A stretch of DNA of 64,000 nucleotides. Origin: Selenomonas dianae. Lineage in GTDB: Bacteria > Bacillota > Negativicutes > Selenomonadales > Selenomonadaceae. The stretch spans positions 692,001 to 756,000 of the forward strand of contig NZ_CP128650.1 in NCBI RefSeq assembly GCF_030644225.1, written 5' to 3'. Position 1 is the first letter of the stretch. Every line of letters begins with the position of its first letter. A program made the position numbers and the translations under genes. Under the pieces are notes generated by a model. That model made no database searches and had not been told where the DNA came from. It was given only the letters and a program-made list of their open reading frames with translations. Below, piece by piece: positions 1 to 8,789 of the stretch.

Positions 1-1
1 G

Positions 2-91
2 CTTGACCGCAATGACACGACAATGCATAGCGGTGCGCGCTACTATTGTGCCCCGATCAACTATCTCCTGAGCTACAGCTATCGCTTCTGA
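2..91 (+). CDS. C-terminal end of an outer-membrane beta-barrel protein (partial)
   Basis: This is an open frame running in from the left edge and stopping at TGA 89-91. The visible 29 residues are rich in Tyr and Ser and end in LLSYSYRF. A terminal Phe preceded by alternating aromatic residues is the usual C-terminal signature of outer-membrane barrels, which fits a diderm host. Only the tail is present, so porin, SLH-type Omp or receptor cannot be separated. The assignment is inferred from the terminal signature alone. Confidence 0.5.
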   Translation, partial: LDRNDTTMHSGARYYCAPINYLLSYSYRF

Positions 92-111
92 TCGGATATG
101 CCCACCCTTTC

Positions 112-139
112 TTTACAAGCGGTGAAAAAGCGTTAGAAT
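112..139 (+). promoter_or_regulatory. Predicted sigma-A promoter
   Basis: TTTACA (112-117) and TAGAAT (134-139) are separated by 16 bp. Transcription would start near 146, which rules out the upstream GTG at 143 and supports the ATG at 188 as the start of the next gene. Confidence 0.55.
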
Positions 140-187
140 ACGGTGAGGACATACCGATATTTCATTTCTTGTAAAAGCAGGGCATCT

Positions 188-1156
188 ATGCTTGAATTAA
201 CGAATCTATCCAATGCGGACTGTGATGTGGAGAATCTGCTTCAAAACAGAGCCGACACACTTCCGACGATCCTGCGCGTACATGAGTTGGACGGCATCGA
301 GTTCATGCTTTGCGCGCCGTGGGATTCCGCGATGTACCCTCTTGCATATATCAAGGGGGTACATCTCCTGTTCTGGCCGACGTGGCTGGACTTTTGGCGC
401 GGCGACCGCACGGCTCTCATCGAGGAGTTCGGCAGCGAGGAGAATGTTCGCGCCTACTATGGTTCTTTGGATGTCGCAGACTGGGTGGAACGGTGGAAGG
501 AGAACCTGCGGCGGGCGGCAGAATGTCGGCCGCAGTATCTCGTCCTGCACGTCGCGCACAATCGCACATCCGAGATGTATACGCGCGCATTTGCCGCGAC
601 GGATGAGGATGTCATTCGCGCGACCATCGAACTCGTGAATGAAATCGTGTGCGAAATCCCTGAGGGTTGCAAACTTCTCTTTGAAAACCTCTGGTGGCCG
701 GGGCTGACCTTTTGTCAGCCGCGTCTTGCTGCCATGCTCTTGGAGGAGGTCAATTATTCCGCTGTGGGCTTCATGCTCGATACGGGGCATCTGATGAACA
801 CGAATTTCGATCTGCGGAGCGAAGCGGACGGCGCAGCGTATGTGACGAAAATCTACCGCAATCTCGGCGCGGTGGGGAAGTACGTCTATGGACTGCACCT
901 GCACCAATCGCTTTCCGGTTCGTATGTACGTGAGATGATGCGCTGCCATGCAGGTGCGTGCGATCCTTTGGACTGGCAGGCGGCGATGGACTATGTCATG
1001 CGCGTGGATCGGCATGAGCCGTTTCGGACAGAGGCGGCGCGTCGGATCCTTGATGCCGTGCAGCCGGACTATCTCGTGCACGAGTTTTTGCAGCGTTCGC
1101 GTACGGATTGGGAGCAGAAGATTCGTACACAGAAGCGTGCGCTCGGCGTTTTGTAA
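188..1156 (+). CDS. Sugar-phosphate isomerase/epimerase-like TIM-barrel protein
   Basis: This 322-residue protein resembles the xylose-isomerase-like TIM barrel / AP-endonuclease-2 superfamily. Acidic and His residues sit where that fold places its metal site: FENLWWPG, MLDTGH, GLHLHQS and a late VHEF. The family includes sugar isomerases, epimerases and endonuclease IV, and the sequence does not show which substrate is used. The start is the ATG at 188; an in-frame GTG at 143 lies at the predicted transcription start. No signal peptide is seen, so it should be cytoplasmic. It is a single-gene unit, with its own promoter and a terminator just behind. Confidence 0.65.
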   Translation: MLELTNLSNADCDVENLLQNRADTLPTILRVHELDGIEFMLCAPWDSAMYPLAYIKGVHLLFWPTWLDFWRGDRTALIEEFGSEENVRAYYGSLDVADWVERWKENLRRAAECRPQYLVLHVAHNRTSEMYTRAFAATDEDVIRATIELVNEIVCEIPEGCKLLFENLWWPGLTFCQPRLAAMLLEEVNYSAVGFMLDTGHLMNTNFDLRSEADGAAYVTKIYRNLGAVGKYVYGLHLHQSLSGSYVREMMRCHAGACDPLDWQAAMDYVMRVDRHEPFRTEAARRILDAVQPDYLVHEFLQRSRTDWEQKIRTQKRALGVL

Positions 1157-1174
1157 AAGCATCTCTGATAAAAG

Positions 1175-1209
1175 GACAGCTGCGCGCAAGTCACGCGGCT
1201 GTCTTTTTT
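1175..1209 (+). terminator. Rho-independent terminator
   Basis: An imperfect stem GACAGC...GCTGTC with inner CGCG pairing is followed by six T at 1204-1209. It closes the TIM-barrel gene. Confidence 0.7.
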
Positions 1210-1252
1210 GATGAAAAGCTCAATGACAATGCAAAGAATCCTCAGCTACTGC

Positions 1253-1280
1253 TTGCATATATGAGTGAATGTGGTACAAT
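1253..1280 (+). promoter_or_regulatory. Predicted sigma-A promoter of the chemoreceptor gene
   Basis: TTGCAT (1253-1258) and TACAAT (1275-1280) are separated by 16 bp, about 35 nt before the start codon. Confidence 0.6.
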
Positions 1281-1315
1281 AAACCTAATTGCGGGAGTTT
1301 TTTGGAGGGACGGCA

Positions 1316-2419
1316 ATGATTGGAAAGAATATGGGCAGTGCAGCAGGACCGCAGGATCTCGCGGGGGTGATTCAAGGGCTCGTTGCGGGACACGAGAAGA
1401 ACGAGCTCTTTACGAAGCTGCACGGCGGTGAGCCGTATGCCGCAGAGGTGAACGCACTGATCGACTGCGTGAACGAGGAGCTGGAATATCAGCGTTTCCG
1501 TCTGCGCACGGTCAACGAGGCGGTCAACTCGGGGATGTGGTACATGAAGATCAATCCGGATTTCAGCATCGCCTATGCGATCTGGTCGGATGAGTTCCGC
1601 CGCATGGTCGGTTTCCGCGGAGAGGCGGATTTCCCGAATACGATTGAGTCGTGGAGCTCGCGTCTGCATCCGGATGATGTGGAGGGGACGTTTTCCTCCT
1701 TCAATGCCTGCATTCGGGATCTCAGCGGACACGCGCGGTACAATGTGGATTACCGACTGAAGGTGCATGACGGCAGCTACCGTTGGTATCACGCCTCCGG
1801 CAATGTCGTGCGCGACAGGAGCGGACACCCCGAGGAGATTATCGGTGTATTTGTTGATATTGATGCAGAGAAGAAGAAGCAGGAGGAAATCGAGCAAAAC
1901 ACGAAGCGCAAGGAGAAATTCTACGGCGAGTTGGAGACGATGCTCAGCAGCCTGTACGCATCCATTGACACGATCACGGCGAGCGTGAGCCAGACGATGG
2001 AGCGCACAATGGAGATTTCGAACGTACAGGAGGAGATCACGAAGGCGGCGGAGGATACACATGGTCAGACGGAGAATACGCTCAAGATGTCCGAGCTCGT
2101 TATGACGATCTCGAAGCAGACGAACCTTCTCTCTCTGAATGCCTCCATCGAGGCGGCGCGCGCGGGTGAGGCGGGGCGCGGTTTCTCTGTTGTGGCGGAG
2201 GAGGTCGGAAAACTCGCCGACAGCAGCCGTGATGCCGCAAGCAAGATCCTCGATGCACTCGGCTCGATGGAGAAGGCGGTGAATCACATCAGCGACCGTA
2301 TCAAGTCGATCAACAATCTGATCGAAAGTCAGGCGGCGAGCATGAAGGAGATCAGCGCATCCGTTGAGGAGGCAAAGGCGATGTCGGACAACATCGAGGC
2401 GTTGTCCAAAAAACTGTAA
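1316..2419 (+). CDS. Soluble methyl-accepting chemotaxis protein with a PAS domain
   Basis: This 367-residue protein has no membrane segment, so it should be a cytoplasmic receptor. An N-terminal PAS/PAC region (about residues 65-185, with WYMKINPDF and the PAC-like [13 protein letters not shown]) is followed by a helical signalling domain. That domain carries the highly conserved hairpin tip that contacts CheA/Che[19 protein letters not shown] and [13 protein letters not shown]. The C-terminal half is shorter than in classical receptors, so it may lack part of the adaptation region. The start is the ATG at 1316 with GGAGGGA just upstream. It has its own promoter and terminator. PAS often binds heme, flavin or small ligands; the ligand here is unknown. 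Confidence 0.88.
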   Translation: MIGKNMGSAAGPQDLAGVIQGLVAGHEKNELFTKLHGGEPYAAEVNALIDCVNEELEYQRFRLRTVNEAVNSGMWYMKINPDFSIAYAIWSDEFRRMVGFRGEADFPNTIESWSSRLHPDDVEGTFSSFNACIRDLSGHARYNVDYRLKVHDGSYRWYHASGNVVRDRSGHPEEIIGVFVDIDAEKKKQEEIEQNTKRKEKFYGELETMLSSLYASIDTITASVSQTMERTMEISNVQEEITKAAEDTHGQTENTLKMSELVMTISKQTNLLSLNASIEAARAGEAGRGFSVVAEEVGKLADSSRDAASKILDALGSMEKAVNHISDRIKSINNLIESQAASMKEISASVEEAKAMSDNIEALSKKL

Positions 2420-2433
2420 GCGGAGTACGTCTG

Positions 2434-2478
2434 CACCCCATGAGCCGGTGCTCATAACCGGCTTGTGGGGTGTTTTTT
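2434..2478 (+). terminator. Rho-independent terminator
   Basis: The long stem CACCCCA-GAGCCGG / CCGGCTTGTGGGGTG is followed by six T (2473-2478), behind the chemoreceptor gene. Confidence 0.85.
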
Positions 2479-2520
2479 CGCAGAGGTTATAATTCGATTT
2501 CGACAAAGAGCCTGAATTTA

Positions 2521-2549
2521 TTGACACCACTCTGTGATTGAAATATAAT
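2521..2549 (+). promoter_or_regulatory. Perfect-consensus sigma-A promoter
   Basis: TTGACA (2521-2526), a 17-bp spacer and TATAAT (2544-2549) match the housekeeping consensus at all twelve positions. It should drive the ABC permease/ATPase genes strongly. Confidence 0.85.
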
Positions 2550-2586
2550 ATGAAGAACGGCTATTTATGCAGGAATATAGGGGAGA

Positions 2587-3258
2587 ATGGATGGGCTTAT
2601 GAATTTTGATATGAATCTTGTCGTCAACTCCTTTCCGTTGCTGCTCGTCGGCGCGGGGGTTACGATCCAGATCACGGTACTCTCAACGGCGATCGGCTTT
2701 GTGATCGGGCTGATTGTGGGCGTGGCACGCATTTCGAATCTGCGCGTCCTGCGTATGCTCGCGGAGGTCTATGTGGAGTTCTTTCGTGGGACGCCGCTGC
2801 TCGTGCAGATCTTTCTCTTTTATTTTGCGCTGCCCGTCATCACGGGGCAGCGTATAGATCCGTTCATTGCGGCGATCTCGGCGTGCGGCATCAACTCGGG
2901 TGCATATGTGGCGGAGATCTTTCGCGCGGGCATCCAGTCCGTCGACGACGGGCAGATGGAGGCGGGACGCTCGCTCGGTATGACGTGGCTGCAAACCATG
3001 CGCTACATCATCGTGCCGCAGGCGTTCAAGCGCGTTATCCCGCCGCTTGGCAATGAGTTCATTGCGATGCTCAAGGATTCGTCTCTCGTCTCGGTCATCG
3101 GCTTTGAGGAGCTGACGCGGCGCGGGCAGCTCATCATTGCCAAAACCTATGGGTCGTTTGAAATCTGGATGAGCGTTGCGGTCATCTATCTTGTGATGAC
3201 GCTGACGATCTCGCGTTTTGTCGCATATCTGGAGCGGAGGTATCGCGTTCATGATTGA
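2587..3258 (+). CDS. Polar amino acid ABC transporter permease
   Basis: This is a 223-residue inner-membrane permease of the HisM/GlnP family. Several hydrophobic segments are present, with the family motif [12 protein letters not shown] near residue 65 and the EAA loop [29 protein letters not shown], which docks onto the ATPase. It should form a homodimeric channel importing an amino acid delivered by a binding protein. Start choice is uncertain: ATG 2587 lies almost on top of the AGGGGAG ribosome site, and ATG 2599 (residue 5) is a good alternative. It overlaps the ATPase gene by 8 nt. No binding protein is adjacent; a candidate lies at 11711. Confidence 0.9.
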   Translation: MDGLMNFDMNLVVNSFPLLLVGAGVTIQITVLSTAIGFVIGLIVGVARISNLRVLRMLAEVYVEFFRGTPLLVQIFLFYFALPVITGQRIDPFIAAISACGINSGAYVAEIFRAGIQSVDDGQMEAGRSLGMTWLQTMRYIIVPQAFKRVIPPLGNEFIAMLKDSSLVSVIGFEELTRRGQLIIAKTYGSFEIWMSVAVIYLVMTLTISRFVAYLERRYRVHD

Positions 3259-3970
3259 GATTAAGGGTCTGCGCAAGTCATTTGGTTCGGATGAGGTGCT
3301 GAAGGGGATTGATCTCTCCATTGCAGAGAAAGAGGTCGTCGTTATTATCGGTCCTTCCGGTTCCGGTAAGAGTACACTCCTGCGCTGCATGAACCATCTC
3401 GAAGAACCGACGGCGGGCGAAGTTGTCGTGGACGGCATCACGCTCTCAAGCGAGGCGAATATCAACAAGGTGCGTGAAGAGGTCGGCATGGTGTTCCAGC
3501 GGTTCAACCTCTTTCCTCATATGACGGTGCTCGAAAATATCATGCTCGCACCGATGAAGGTCAAACATATTGCCCGTGCGGCGGCGGAAAAGACGGCACG
3601 GGAACTGCTCGGACGTGTCGGTCTTGCGGAAAAGGCAGAGGCGTACCCCGACAACCTCTCGGGCGGTCAGCAGCAGCGCGTGGCGATTGCACGTGCGCTT
3701 GCCATGCGGCCGAAGGTCATGCTCTTTGATGAGCCGACCTCGGCACTTGATCCCGAGATGGTCGGCGAGGTGCTTGATGTCATGCGTGCGCTTGCCGCAG
3801 AGGGAATGACGATGGTCATTGTCACGCATGAGATGGGCTTTGCCCGAGAGGTGGGGGATCGTCTGCTCTTTGTGGACGAGGGGCGCATCATCGAGTCCGG
3901 ACCGCCGCGCGAGGTGTTTGAGCATCCGCAGGAGGAGCGTACGCGCAGCTTCCTGTCGAAGGTGCTCTGA
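3251..3970 (+). CDS. Polar amino acid ABC transporter ATP-binding protein
   Basis: This 239-residue ATPase of the GlnQ/HisP family energises the preceding permease. It has Walker [10 protein letters not shown], the Q-loop region [13 protein letters not shown], signature LSGGQQQR, Walker [13 protein letters not shown] and the switch His in VTHEMGFA. Length is typical of the family. The start is ATG 3251, inside the end of the permease gene, with a GGAGG ribosome site; an in-frame upstream start lies deep within the permease. The overlap indicates translational coupling and one-to-one expression with the permease. Confidence 0.94.
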   Translation: MIEIKGLRKSFGSDEVLKGIDLSIAEKEVVVIIGPSGSGKSTLLRCMNHLEEPTAGEVVVDGITLSSEANINKVREEVGMVFQRFNLFPHMTVLENIMLAPMKVKHIARAAAEKTARELLGRVGLAEKAEAYPDNLSGGQQQRVAIARALAMRPKVMLFDEPTSALDPEMVGEVLDVMRALAAEGMTMVIVTHEMGFAREVGDRLLFVDEGRIIESGPPREVFEHPQEERTRSFLSKVL

Positions 3971-3973
3971 TCC

Positions 3974-4873
3974 ATGCAGCTGCGGGGAACGCTCATGCTG
4001 CTTGCGGCATCGTTTTTCTGGGGGACAACGTTTGTCGCGCAGATTCTTGGGATGGATGGGCTTGGACCATATACCTATGCCGCTGCACGGTTTGCGCTCG
4101 GCACGCTGTTTATGGGGGCGCTCTGGTACGCCTACCGTAGAAAGCGTGCTGCCGACAGGCGTGTGGGGACGTTCCGCTCGGGCTTTCGTGCGGGGCTTCC
4201 CGTCGGGCTTGCCATGTTCGTTGGTGTGACGCTGCAGCAGGTGGCGCTGCTCTATACGACGGCAGGCAAGACGGCGTTTATCACGACGCTCTACATCGTG
4301 CTTGTGCCGCTCGCCGCCGTTCTGCTCGGACATCGCGTCCGCGCCGTGCAGTGGGGCGGTGCAGTGCTCGCCTTTGCAGGTGTCTACTTTCTCTCCGCAC
4401 ATGGGGAGACGACAATCAACACGGGCGATCTGCTCGTCCTCATCTGCTCCTTCTTTTGGATGGCGCAGATTCTCCTCATCGACCGCTTTGCACGGACGGT
4501 GGATGCCATTGAACTCTGCTGGATGCAGATGATTGTCTGCACTGTCGGCAGTGCGGCACTTGCCGCCGTCTATGAGACGTTCGTATGGATGGATCTTTGG
4601 AATGCCGTTGTGCCGATTGTCTATGCGGGGGTTCTCTCCTGCGGCGTTGCCTACACCTGCCAGATTCTTGGACAGGCGTATGTGGAGCCGACACAGGCGG
4701 CGATTCTGATGTCGACGGAGGCGATCTTTGCCGCTGTGGCAGGGTGGATTGTTCTCGGTGAGATGATGAACGCGGTACAGATTCTGGGCTGTGTGCTGCT
4801 GCTGGGCGGGGCTCTTATGGCGCAGCTGCGGGGGTGCACGGGGAAAAACGTGCAGCACTGCAGAGAAGATTGA
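3974..4873 (+). CDS. EamA/DMT-family transporter
   Basis: This 299-residue, very hydrophobic protein has about ten predicted membrane helices in two repeats of five. It shows the DMT features GTLMLLAASFFWGTTFVAQ at the N-terminus and a second repeat beginning around residue 150. Members export or import amino acids, nucleobases or other metabolites; the substrate cannot be read from sequence. It starts three bases after the ATPase stop, so it is probably co-transcribed with the amino acid transporter. A link to amino acid export is possible but is only inference from that proximity. Confidence 0.85.
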   Translation: MQLRGTLMLLAASFFWGTTFVAQILGMDGLGPYTYAAARFALGTLFMGALWYAYRRKRAADRRVGTFRSGFRAGLPVGLAMFVGVTLQQVALLYTTAGKTAFITTLYIVLVPLAAVLLGHRVRAVQWGGAVLAFAGVYFLSAHGETTINTGDLLVLICSFFWMAQILLIDRFARTVDAIELCWMQMIVCTVGSAALAAVYETFVWMDLWNAVVPIVYAGVLSCGVAYTCQILGQAYVEPTQAAILMSTEAIFAAVAGWIVLGEMMNAVQILGCVLLLGGALMAQLRGCTGKNVQHCRED

Positions 4874-4903
4874 TGTGATCGGTACTTCGATAGGGGTATG
4901 TAT

Positions 4904-5884
4904 ATGCCGGCAGCTGAAATAATCAAACCGAAAATCACGATCAAGGTGATCGGCGTGGGCGGCGGCGGAAATAATATTGTGCGCTGCGTACGTGAAAAAA
5001 ATGATTTGGACATCGCACTCATCGGCATCAATTCCGATCTGCGCCAGCTGAATACGCTGCACAAGCAGGGGATTGCGGTTCTCCCCATTGGGGAGAAACT
5101 GACGAACGGACGCGGTACGGGCGGTCGGGTTGAGCTTGGTGAGGAGGCGGCACGCTCCGAGGAACGGGCGATCCGCAGCCTGCTCGAAGGTACGGATCTC
5201 GTGATTATTGCCGCGACGATGGGCGGAGGACTCGGAACCGGGGCTGCTCCTGTCGTTGCTGAAATTGCCCGCGATATGGAAATTTTGTCGATCGGTGTGG
5301 TGACGACCCCCTTTCGCTTTGAGATGGCACGCAAGATGCAGACGGCACAGGCGGGGATTGCCCTCATGCAGGGACATACGGATGCGCTCATTACGATACG
5401 CAACGACAACCTCTTGAAGATCGCGCCGAATCGAAATCTGTCCTTCATCGAGGCGTTTGCCCTTGCGGATGAGGTGTTGCAGCAGATCGTCAGCTGCGTG
5501 GCGGAGCTGATTCTCACAACGGGGGTCATCAACGTCGATTTTGCCGATGTGACGACGATCTTTCACCAGAGCGCGTCGAGTGACGCGCTTCTCGCCATCG
5601 GTGTGGACGAAACGCCGCAGAAGGCGGTGCGTCAGGCGATCGAGAGCCCTCTGATTGACCGTGATGCAACGGGCGCACGCGGCATCGTGCTCAATCTCAC
5701 CGGCGCACCCTCGATGAGTCTGCGCGATGTCGATGAGGCGGTACACTACATCCGCAAGAGCGCCCACCCCGAGGTCAATGTGATTGTGGGGCTCGTCGTT
5801 CAGCCGGGGATGAAGGGCAGGGTACAGGCAACACTCATTGCGACGGATTTTGACGATGCCTATATTCGCGCCGTACAGGATTGA
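4904..5884 (+). CDS. Divergent FtsZ-family GTPase (second FtsZ-like protein)
   Basis: This 326-residue protein aligns along the whole FtsZ core. It has the T1 loop VIGVGGGGNN, a nucleotide-loop Asn in GINSD, a signature loop at residues 107-113, and an intact catalytic T7 loop NVDFADV at about 210-216. The signature reads GGGLGTG instead of GGGTGTG. It stops at the end of the globular domains and lacks the linker and C-terminal peptide with which FtsZ binds FtsA, SepF and ZipA. It is not next to ftsA or mur genes. GTP binding and polymerisation look possible; a role as the main division FtsZ looks unlikely. The start is ATG 4904 (AGGGG at good spacing); ATG 4898 is two codons upstream. Confidence 0.85.
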   Translation: MPAAEIIKPKITIKVIGVGGGGNNIVRCVREKNDLDIALIGINSDLRQLNTLHKQGIAVLPIGEKLTNGRGTGGRVELGEEAARSEERAIRSLLEGTDLVIIAATMGGGLGTGAAPVVAEIARDMEILSIGVVTTPFRFEMARKMQTAQAGIALMQGHTDALITIRNDNLLKIAPNRNLSFIEAFALADEVLQQIVSCVAELILTTGVINVDFADVTTIFHQSASSDALLAIGVDETPQKAVRQAIESPLIDRDATGARGIVLNLTGAPSMSLRDVDEAVHYIRKSAHPEVNVIVGLVVQPGMKGRVQATLIATDFDDAYIRAVQD

Positions 5885-5917
5885 TCGAAATCATCCTGTG
5901 TGAAAGGAGGTACGCAG

Positions 5918-6721
5918 ATGGACGCGCTTTTGCATGAAATGCATACGTGGATGAACGGCTATATGCGTTCCTTCCGCACGGACGATTCCGATGTTATGCG
6001 CGGGATCCACCTCAAGGAGATTCATACGGGCTATGTCACGGCGAATGCACGTGCGCTTGCCAAGTATCTCGGATGTACGGCACACGATACGGCACTCGCC
6101 GAGATCATCGGACTCTTTCACGATGTGGGACGCTTTCGGCAGTATGCCGTCTATCGGACGTTCAACGATGCCGTTTCGGAGGATCATGCCGACCTCGGCT
6201 TACATGTGCTGAACGAGGGCGATTTTCTAAAGCGCCTCAGTCCGTCGGATGCCGATGCCGTATGCTTTGCGATCCGGTACCACAACAAGAAGGAAATCGC
6301 ACCGACGGAGGATCGGCGCAAGCTTTTTTTTGCAAAGCTGATCCGTGACGCGGACAAACTCGACATCTACCGCGTACTGCTGCCATTTCTCACAGCCGAT
6401 GGAGCGGAAAAGGCACCGAACTTCGTGCCGTCGGATGCGGCACAGGAGGTCAGTCCTGACTTCATCGCGGATTTTGCGGCGGGAGGACAGGCGGACTACT
6501 ACCGTCTGCGTACCCACGGAGACCGCAAGATTGTACGGCTTCTATGGATTTACGACATCAACTTTGCATGGACACTGCGCCGTATCGTGGCGCGCGGCTA
6601 TGTGGAGGCGTTCACGGAGAGTATTCCCAAACAGGAGGGCATTGCCGAGGGCGTTGCGCGTATGCGTGCCTACATCGAACGGCGATGCGCACAGGAAGAC
6701 ACATTGGAATTGTACGGATAG
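5918..6721 (+). CDS. HD-domain metal-dependent phosphohydrolase
   Basis: This 267-residue protein has an HD fold. The His-Asp pair is in IIGLFHDVGRFRQY, with further likely metal ligands in the region DHADLG, in IRYHNK and in IRDADKLD. HD proteins hydrolyse phosphoesters such as nucleotides or second messengers; the substrate here is unknown. ATG 5918 follows an excellent AAAGGAGG site. The gene lies 33 nt after the FtsZ-like gene and 12 nt before glnS, so the three may share a transcript. Confidence 0.82.
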   Translation: MDALLHEMHTWMNGYMRSFRTDDSDVMRGIHLKEIHTGYVTANARALAKYLGCTAHDTALAEIIGLFHDVGRFRQYAVYRTFNDAVSEDHADLGLHVLNEGDFLKRLSPSDADAVCFAIRYHNKKEIAPTEDRRKLFFAKLIRDADKLDIYRVLLPFLTADGAEKAPNFVPSDAAQEVSPDFIADFAAGGQADYYRLRTHGDRKIVRLLWIYDINFAWTLRRIVARGYVEAFTESIPKQEGIAEGVARMRAYIERRCAQEDTLELYG

Positions 6722-6733
6722 AGGATGAGGGAC

Positions 6734-8401
6734 ATGGCGGACGTAAAGACATCGAATTTTATCCGAAATATCATCGACGAGGATCTGCGGGCAGGACGGC
6801 ACGCGGAGGGGATTCATACGCGCTTCCCGCCCGAGCCGAACGGTTATCTGCACGTCGGACACGCAAAGTCCATCTGCCTCAACTTTGGCGTTGCCGAGGA
6901 CTACAGCGGGCTGTGCAATCTGCGTTTTGACGATACGAACCCGACGAAGGAGGATGTCGAGTACGTGGACTCCATTCAGGAGGACATTCGTTGGCTCGGC
7001 TTCTCGTGGGGGGATCGCCGCTTCTATGCGTCGGACTACTTCGCGCAGATGTATGAATATGCAGTCGAACTTATAAAGAAAGGGCTCGCCTATGTGGACG
7101 ATCTCTCGGCGGATGAGATTCGTGCGCATCGCGGCACACTGACCGAGGCGGGGGTGGAAAGCCCGTACCGCAATCGTTCGGTGGAGGAAAACCTCGATCT
7201 CTTTACGCGGATGCGTGCGGGCGAATTCCCCGACGGCGCGTGTGTCCTGCGTGCGAAGATCGATATGGCATCGCCGAATCTCGTGATGCGCGACACGGTC
7301 ATCTATCGCATTGCGCACGTCCCGCACCACCGGACAGGGGATCAGTGGTGCATCTATCCGATGTACGACTTCGCGCATCCGATCTCGGACGCGATCGAGG
7401 GCATCACGCATTCGCTTTGCACGCTTGAGTTCGAGGAGCACCGTCCGTTTTATGACTGGCTGCTTGAGGCTCTCGGCTTTCCTGCGGGGGAGCGTCCGCG
7501 TCAGATCGAGTTCGCGCGGCTCAACCTATCGGGCGCGATTACGAGCAAGCGCAAGCTGCGCCGGCTCGTCGAGGAGGGACATGTGCGCGGTTGGGACGAT
7601 CCGCGTATGCCGACCATCTCCGGGATGCGCCGCCGCGGCTATCCGCCCGCAGCCGTACGTGCATTCTGCGAGGAGATCGGTGTCGCCAAGAGCAACAGCA
7701 CGGTGGACAGTGCCATGCTCGAACACAGCGTACGCGATGAGCTGAACCGGAATGCGCCGCGCATCATGGCGGTGCTGCGTCCGCTGAAGCTCGTCCTTAC
7801 CAACTATCCCGAGGGGGAGACGGAGTACCTGCTCGCCGACAGCAGTCCCACGCACGGCGGACAGCGTTATGTACCGTTCGGACGGGAACTCTATATCGAC
7901 CGCGAGGACTTTATGGAGGATGCACCGAAGAAATTCTTCCGTCTGAAGCCGGGCGGCGAGGTGCGCCTCAAGCACGCCTACATCATCAAATGTGAGGAAG
8001 TCATAAAGGATGCGGCGGGGGAAATTACAGAACTCCGCTGCACCTACGACCCCGAGACGCGGAGCGGCGGCGCTGCTGCGAATCGCAAGGTGAAGGGGAC
8101 GATTCAGTGGGTTGCGGCGGAGTATGCGCTTACGGCGGAGGTGCGCCTCTACGAGAGCCTGCTTCGCGATATGCCTGAGGGTGAGGAGGAGCCGGAGGAT
8201 TTCATTGACACGCTGAATCCGCACTCGCTCGAAATTTTGACGGATGCCAAGGTTGAGCCGAGCGTCCGCCTTACGGCGGCAGGTACACATTATCAGTTCC
8301 TGCGCGTCGGTTACTTTGTGGTTGACCCGGACACCACGCCGGATCATATTGTGTTCAATCGCGTGGTCGGACTCAAGGACTCGTGGAGCAAGATGAAATA
8401 G
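6734..8401 (+). CDS. glnS: Glutaminyl-tRNA synthetase
   Basis: This 555-residue class I synthetase charges tRNA-Gln with glutamine. It has the HIGH-type motif [12 protein letters not shown] near residue 35, the KMSKS-type loop ITSKRKL around 260-270, and the GlnRS-specific stretch [16 protein letters not shown]. Length is almost identical to the enterobacterial enzyme, and a C-terminal beta-barrel anticodon region follows. ATG 6734 has a GAGG site nine bases away; ATG 6725 is the alternative. Most Firmicutes make Gln-tRNA-Gln by transamidation, so a complete GlnRS suggests acquisition by transfer in this lineage (inference). Confidence 0.96.
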   Translation: MADVKTSNFIRNIIDEDLRAGRHAEGIHTRFPPEPNGYLHVGHAKSICLNFGVAEDYSGLCNLRFDDTNPTKEDVEYVDSIQEDIRWLGFSWGDRRFYASDYFAQMYEYAVELIKKGLAYVDDLSADEIRAHRGTLTEAGVESPYRNRSVEENLDLFTRMRAGEFPDGACVLRAKIDMASPNLVMRDTVIYRIAHVPHHRTGDQWCIYPMYDFAHPISDAIEGITHSLCTLEFEEHRPFYDWLLEALGFPAGERPRQIEFARLNLSGAITSKRKLRRLVEEGHVRGWDDPRMPTISGMRRRGYPPAAVRAFCEEIGVAKSNSTVDSAMLEHSVRDELNRNAPRIMAVLRPLKLVLTNYPEGETEYLLADSSPTHGGQRYVPFGRELYIDREDFMEDAPKKFFRLKPGGEVRLKHAYIIKCEEVIKDAAGEITELRCTYDPETRSGGAAANRKVKGTIQWVAAEYALTAEVRLYESLLRDMPEGEEEPEDFIDTLNPHSLEILTDAKVEPSVRLTAAGTHYQFLRVGYFVVDPDTTPDHIVFNRVVGLKDSWSKMK

Positions 8402-8457
8402 TCCTTTCCCGTTCATGCTGTGCGCCGTCCGATGCGGACGGTATAAGGAGGTTTGCC

Positions 8458-8754
8458 GTGGCAAAGATACCGAAGAACCGATCTGACAAGGATATGATGC
8501 AGGGCTTCGAGGAGGAGGAAACGCTTGCCGAGGTTCTGCTGAAGAAGGAGCGGCAGGAAGAGGAGCGCGCACGTCAGCAGGCAGAGCGCGTTCCTCCCGC
8601 CGACCTTGCCCGTGCGGGGCTTTCCTCCGCGCAGGCGGACGAGCTCGGCAGAGCACTGATGGAGTTGAAACTCACGCTGGCACAGGAAGGTGTGCAGCAC
8701 TATCGACTCAAGATTCAGCGCAGAGGCCGGCAGGTGATTATCACGGCGACGTGA
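8458..8754 (+). CDS. Conserved small charged protein of unknown function
   Basis: This 98-residue protein starts at GTG 8458 behind a strong AAGGAGGT site. The middle, about residues 15-45, is a highly charged Glu/Lys/Arg helix likely to form a coiled coil. The C-terminal part (LMELKLTLAQEGVQHYRLKIQRRGRQVIITAT) looks like a small beta-rich or helix-strand domain. No recognised family, signal peptide or membrane segment is seen. It follows glnS by 56 nt and precedes a transporter gene by 35 nt. The excellent ribosome site and composition like its neighbours support a real gene. Confidence 0.65.
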   Translation: MAKIPKNRSDKDMMQGFEEEETLAEVLLKKERQEEERARQQAERVPPADLARAGLSSAQADELGRALMELKLTLAQEGVQHYRLKIQRRGRQVIITAT

Positions 8755-8789
8755 TGTGGATTTTCTCGAAATGAGAAGAAGGATGTGAA

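Noticed and set aside
143-187. GTG 143 as start of the TIM-barrel gene
   Set aside because: It coincides with the predicted transcription start and has no ribosome site; ATG 188 fits better.
3446-5767. Open frame of 773 codons on the - strand
   Set aside because: Antisense to the ABC ATPase, DMT transporter and FtsZ-like genes, all of which have clear family motifs.
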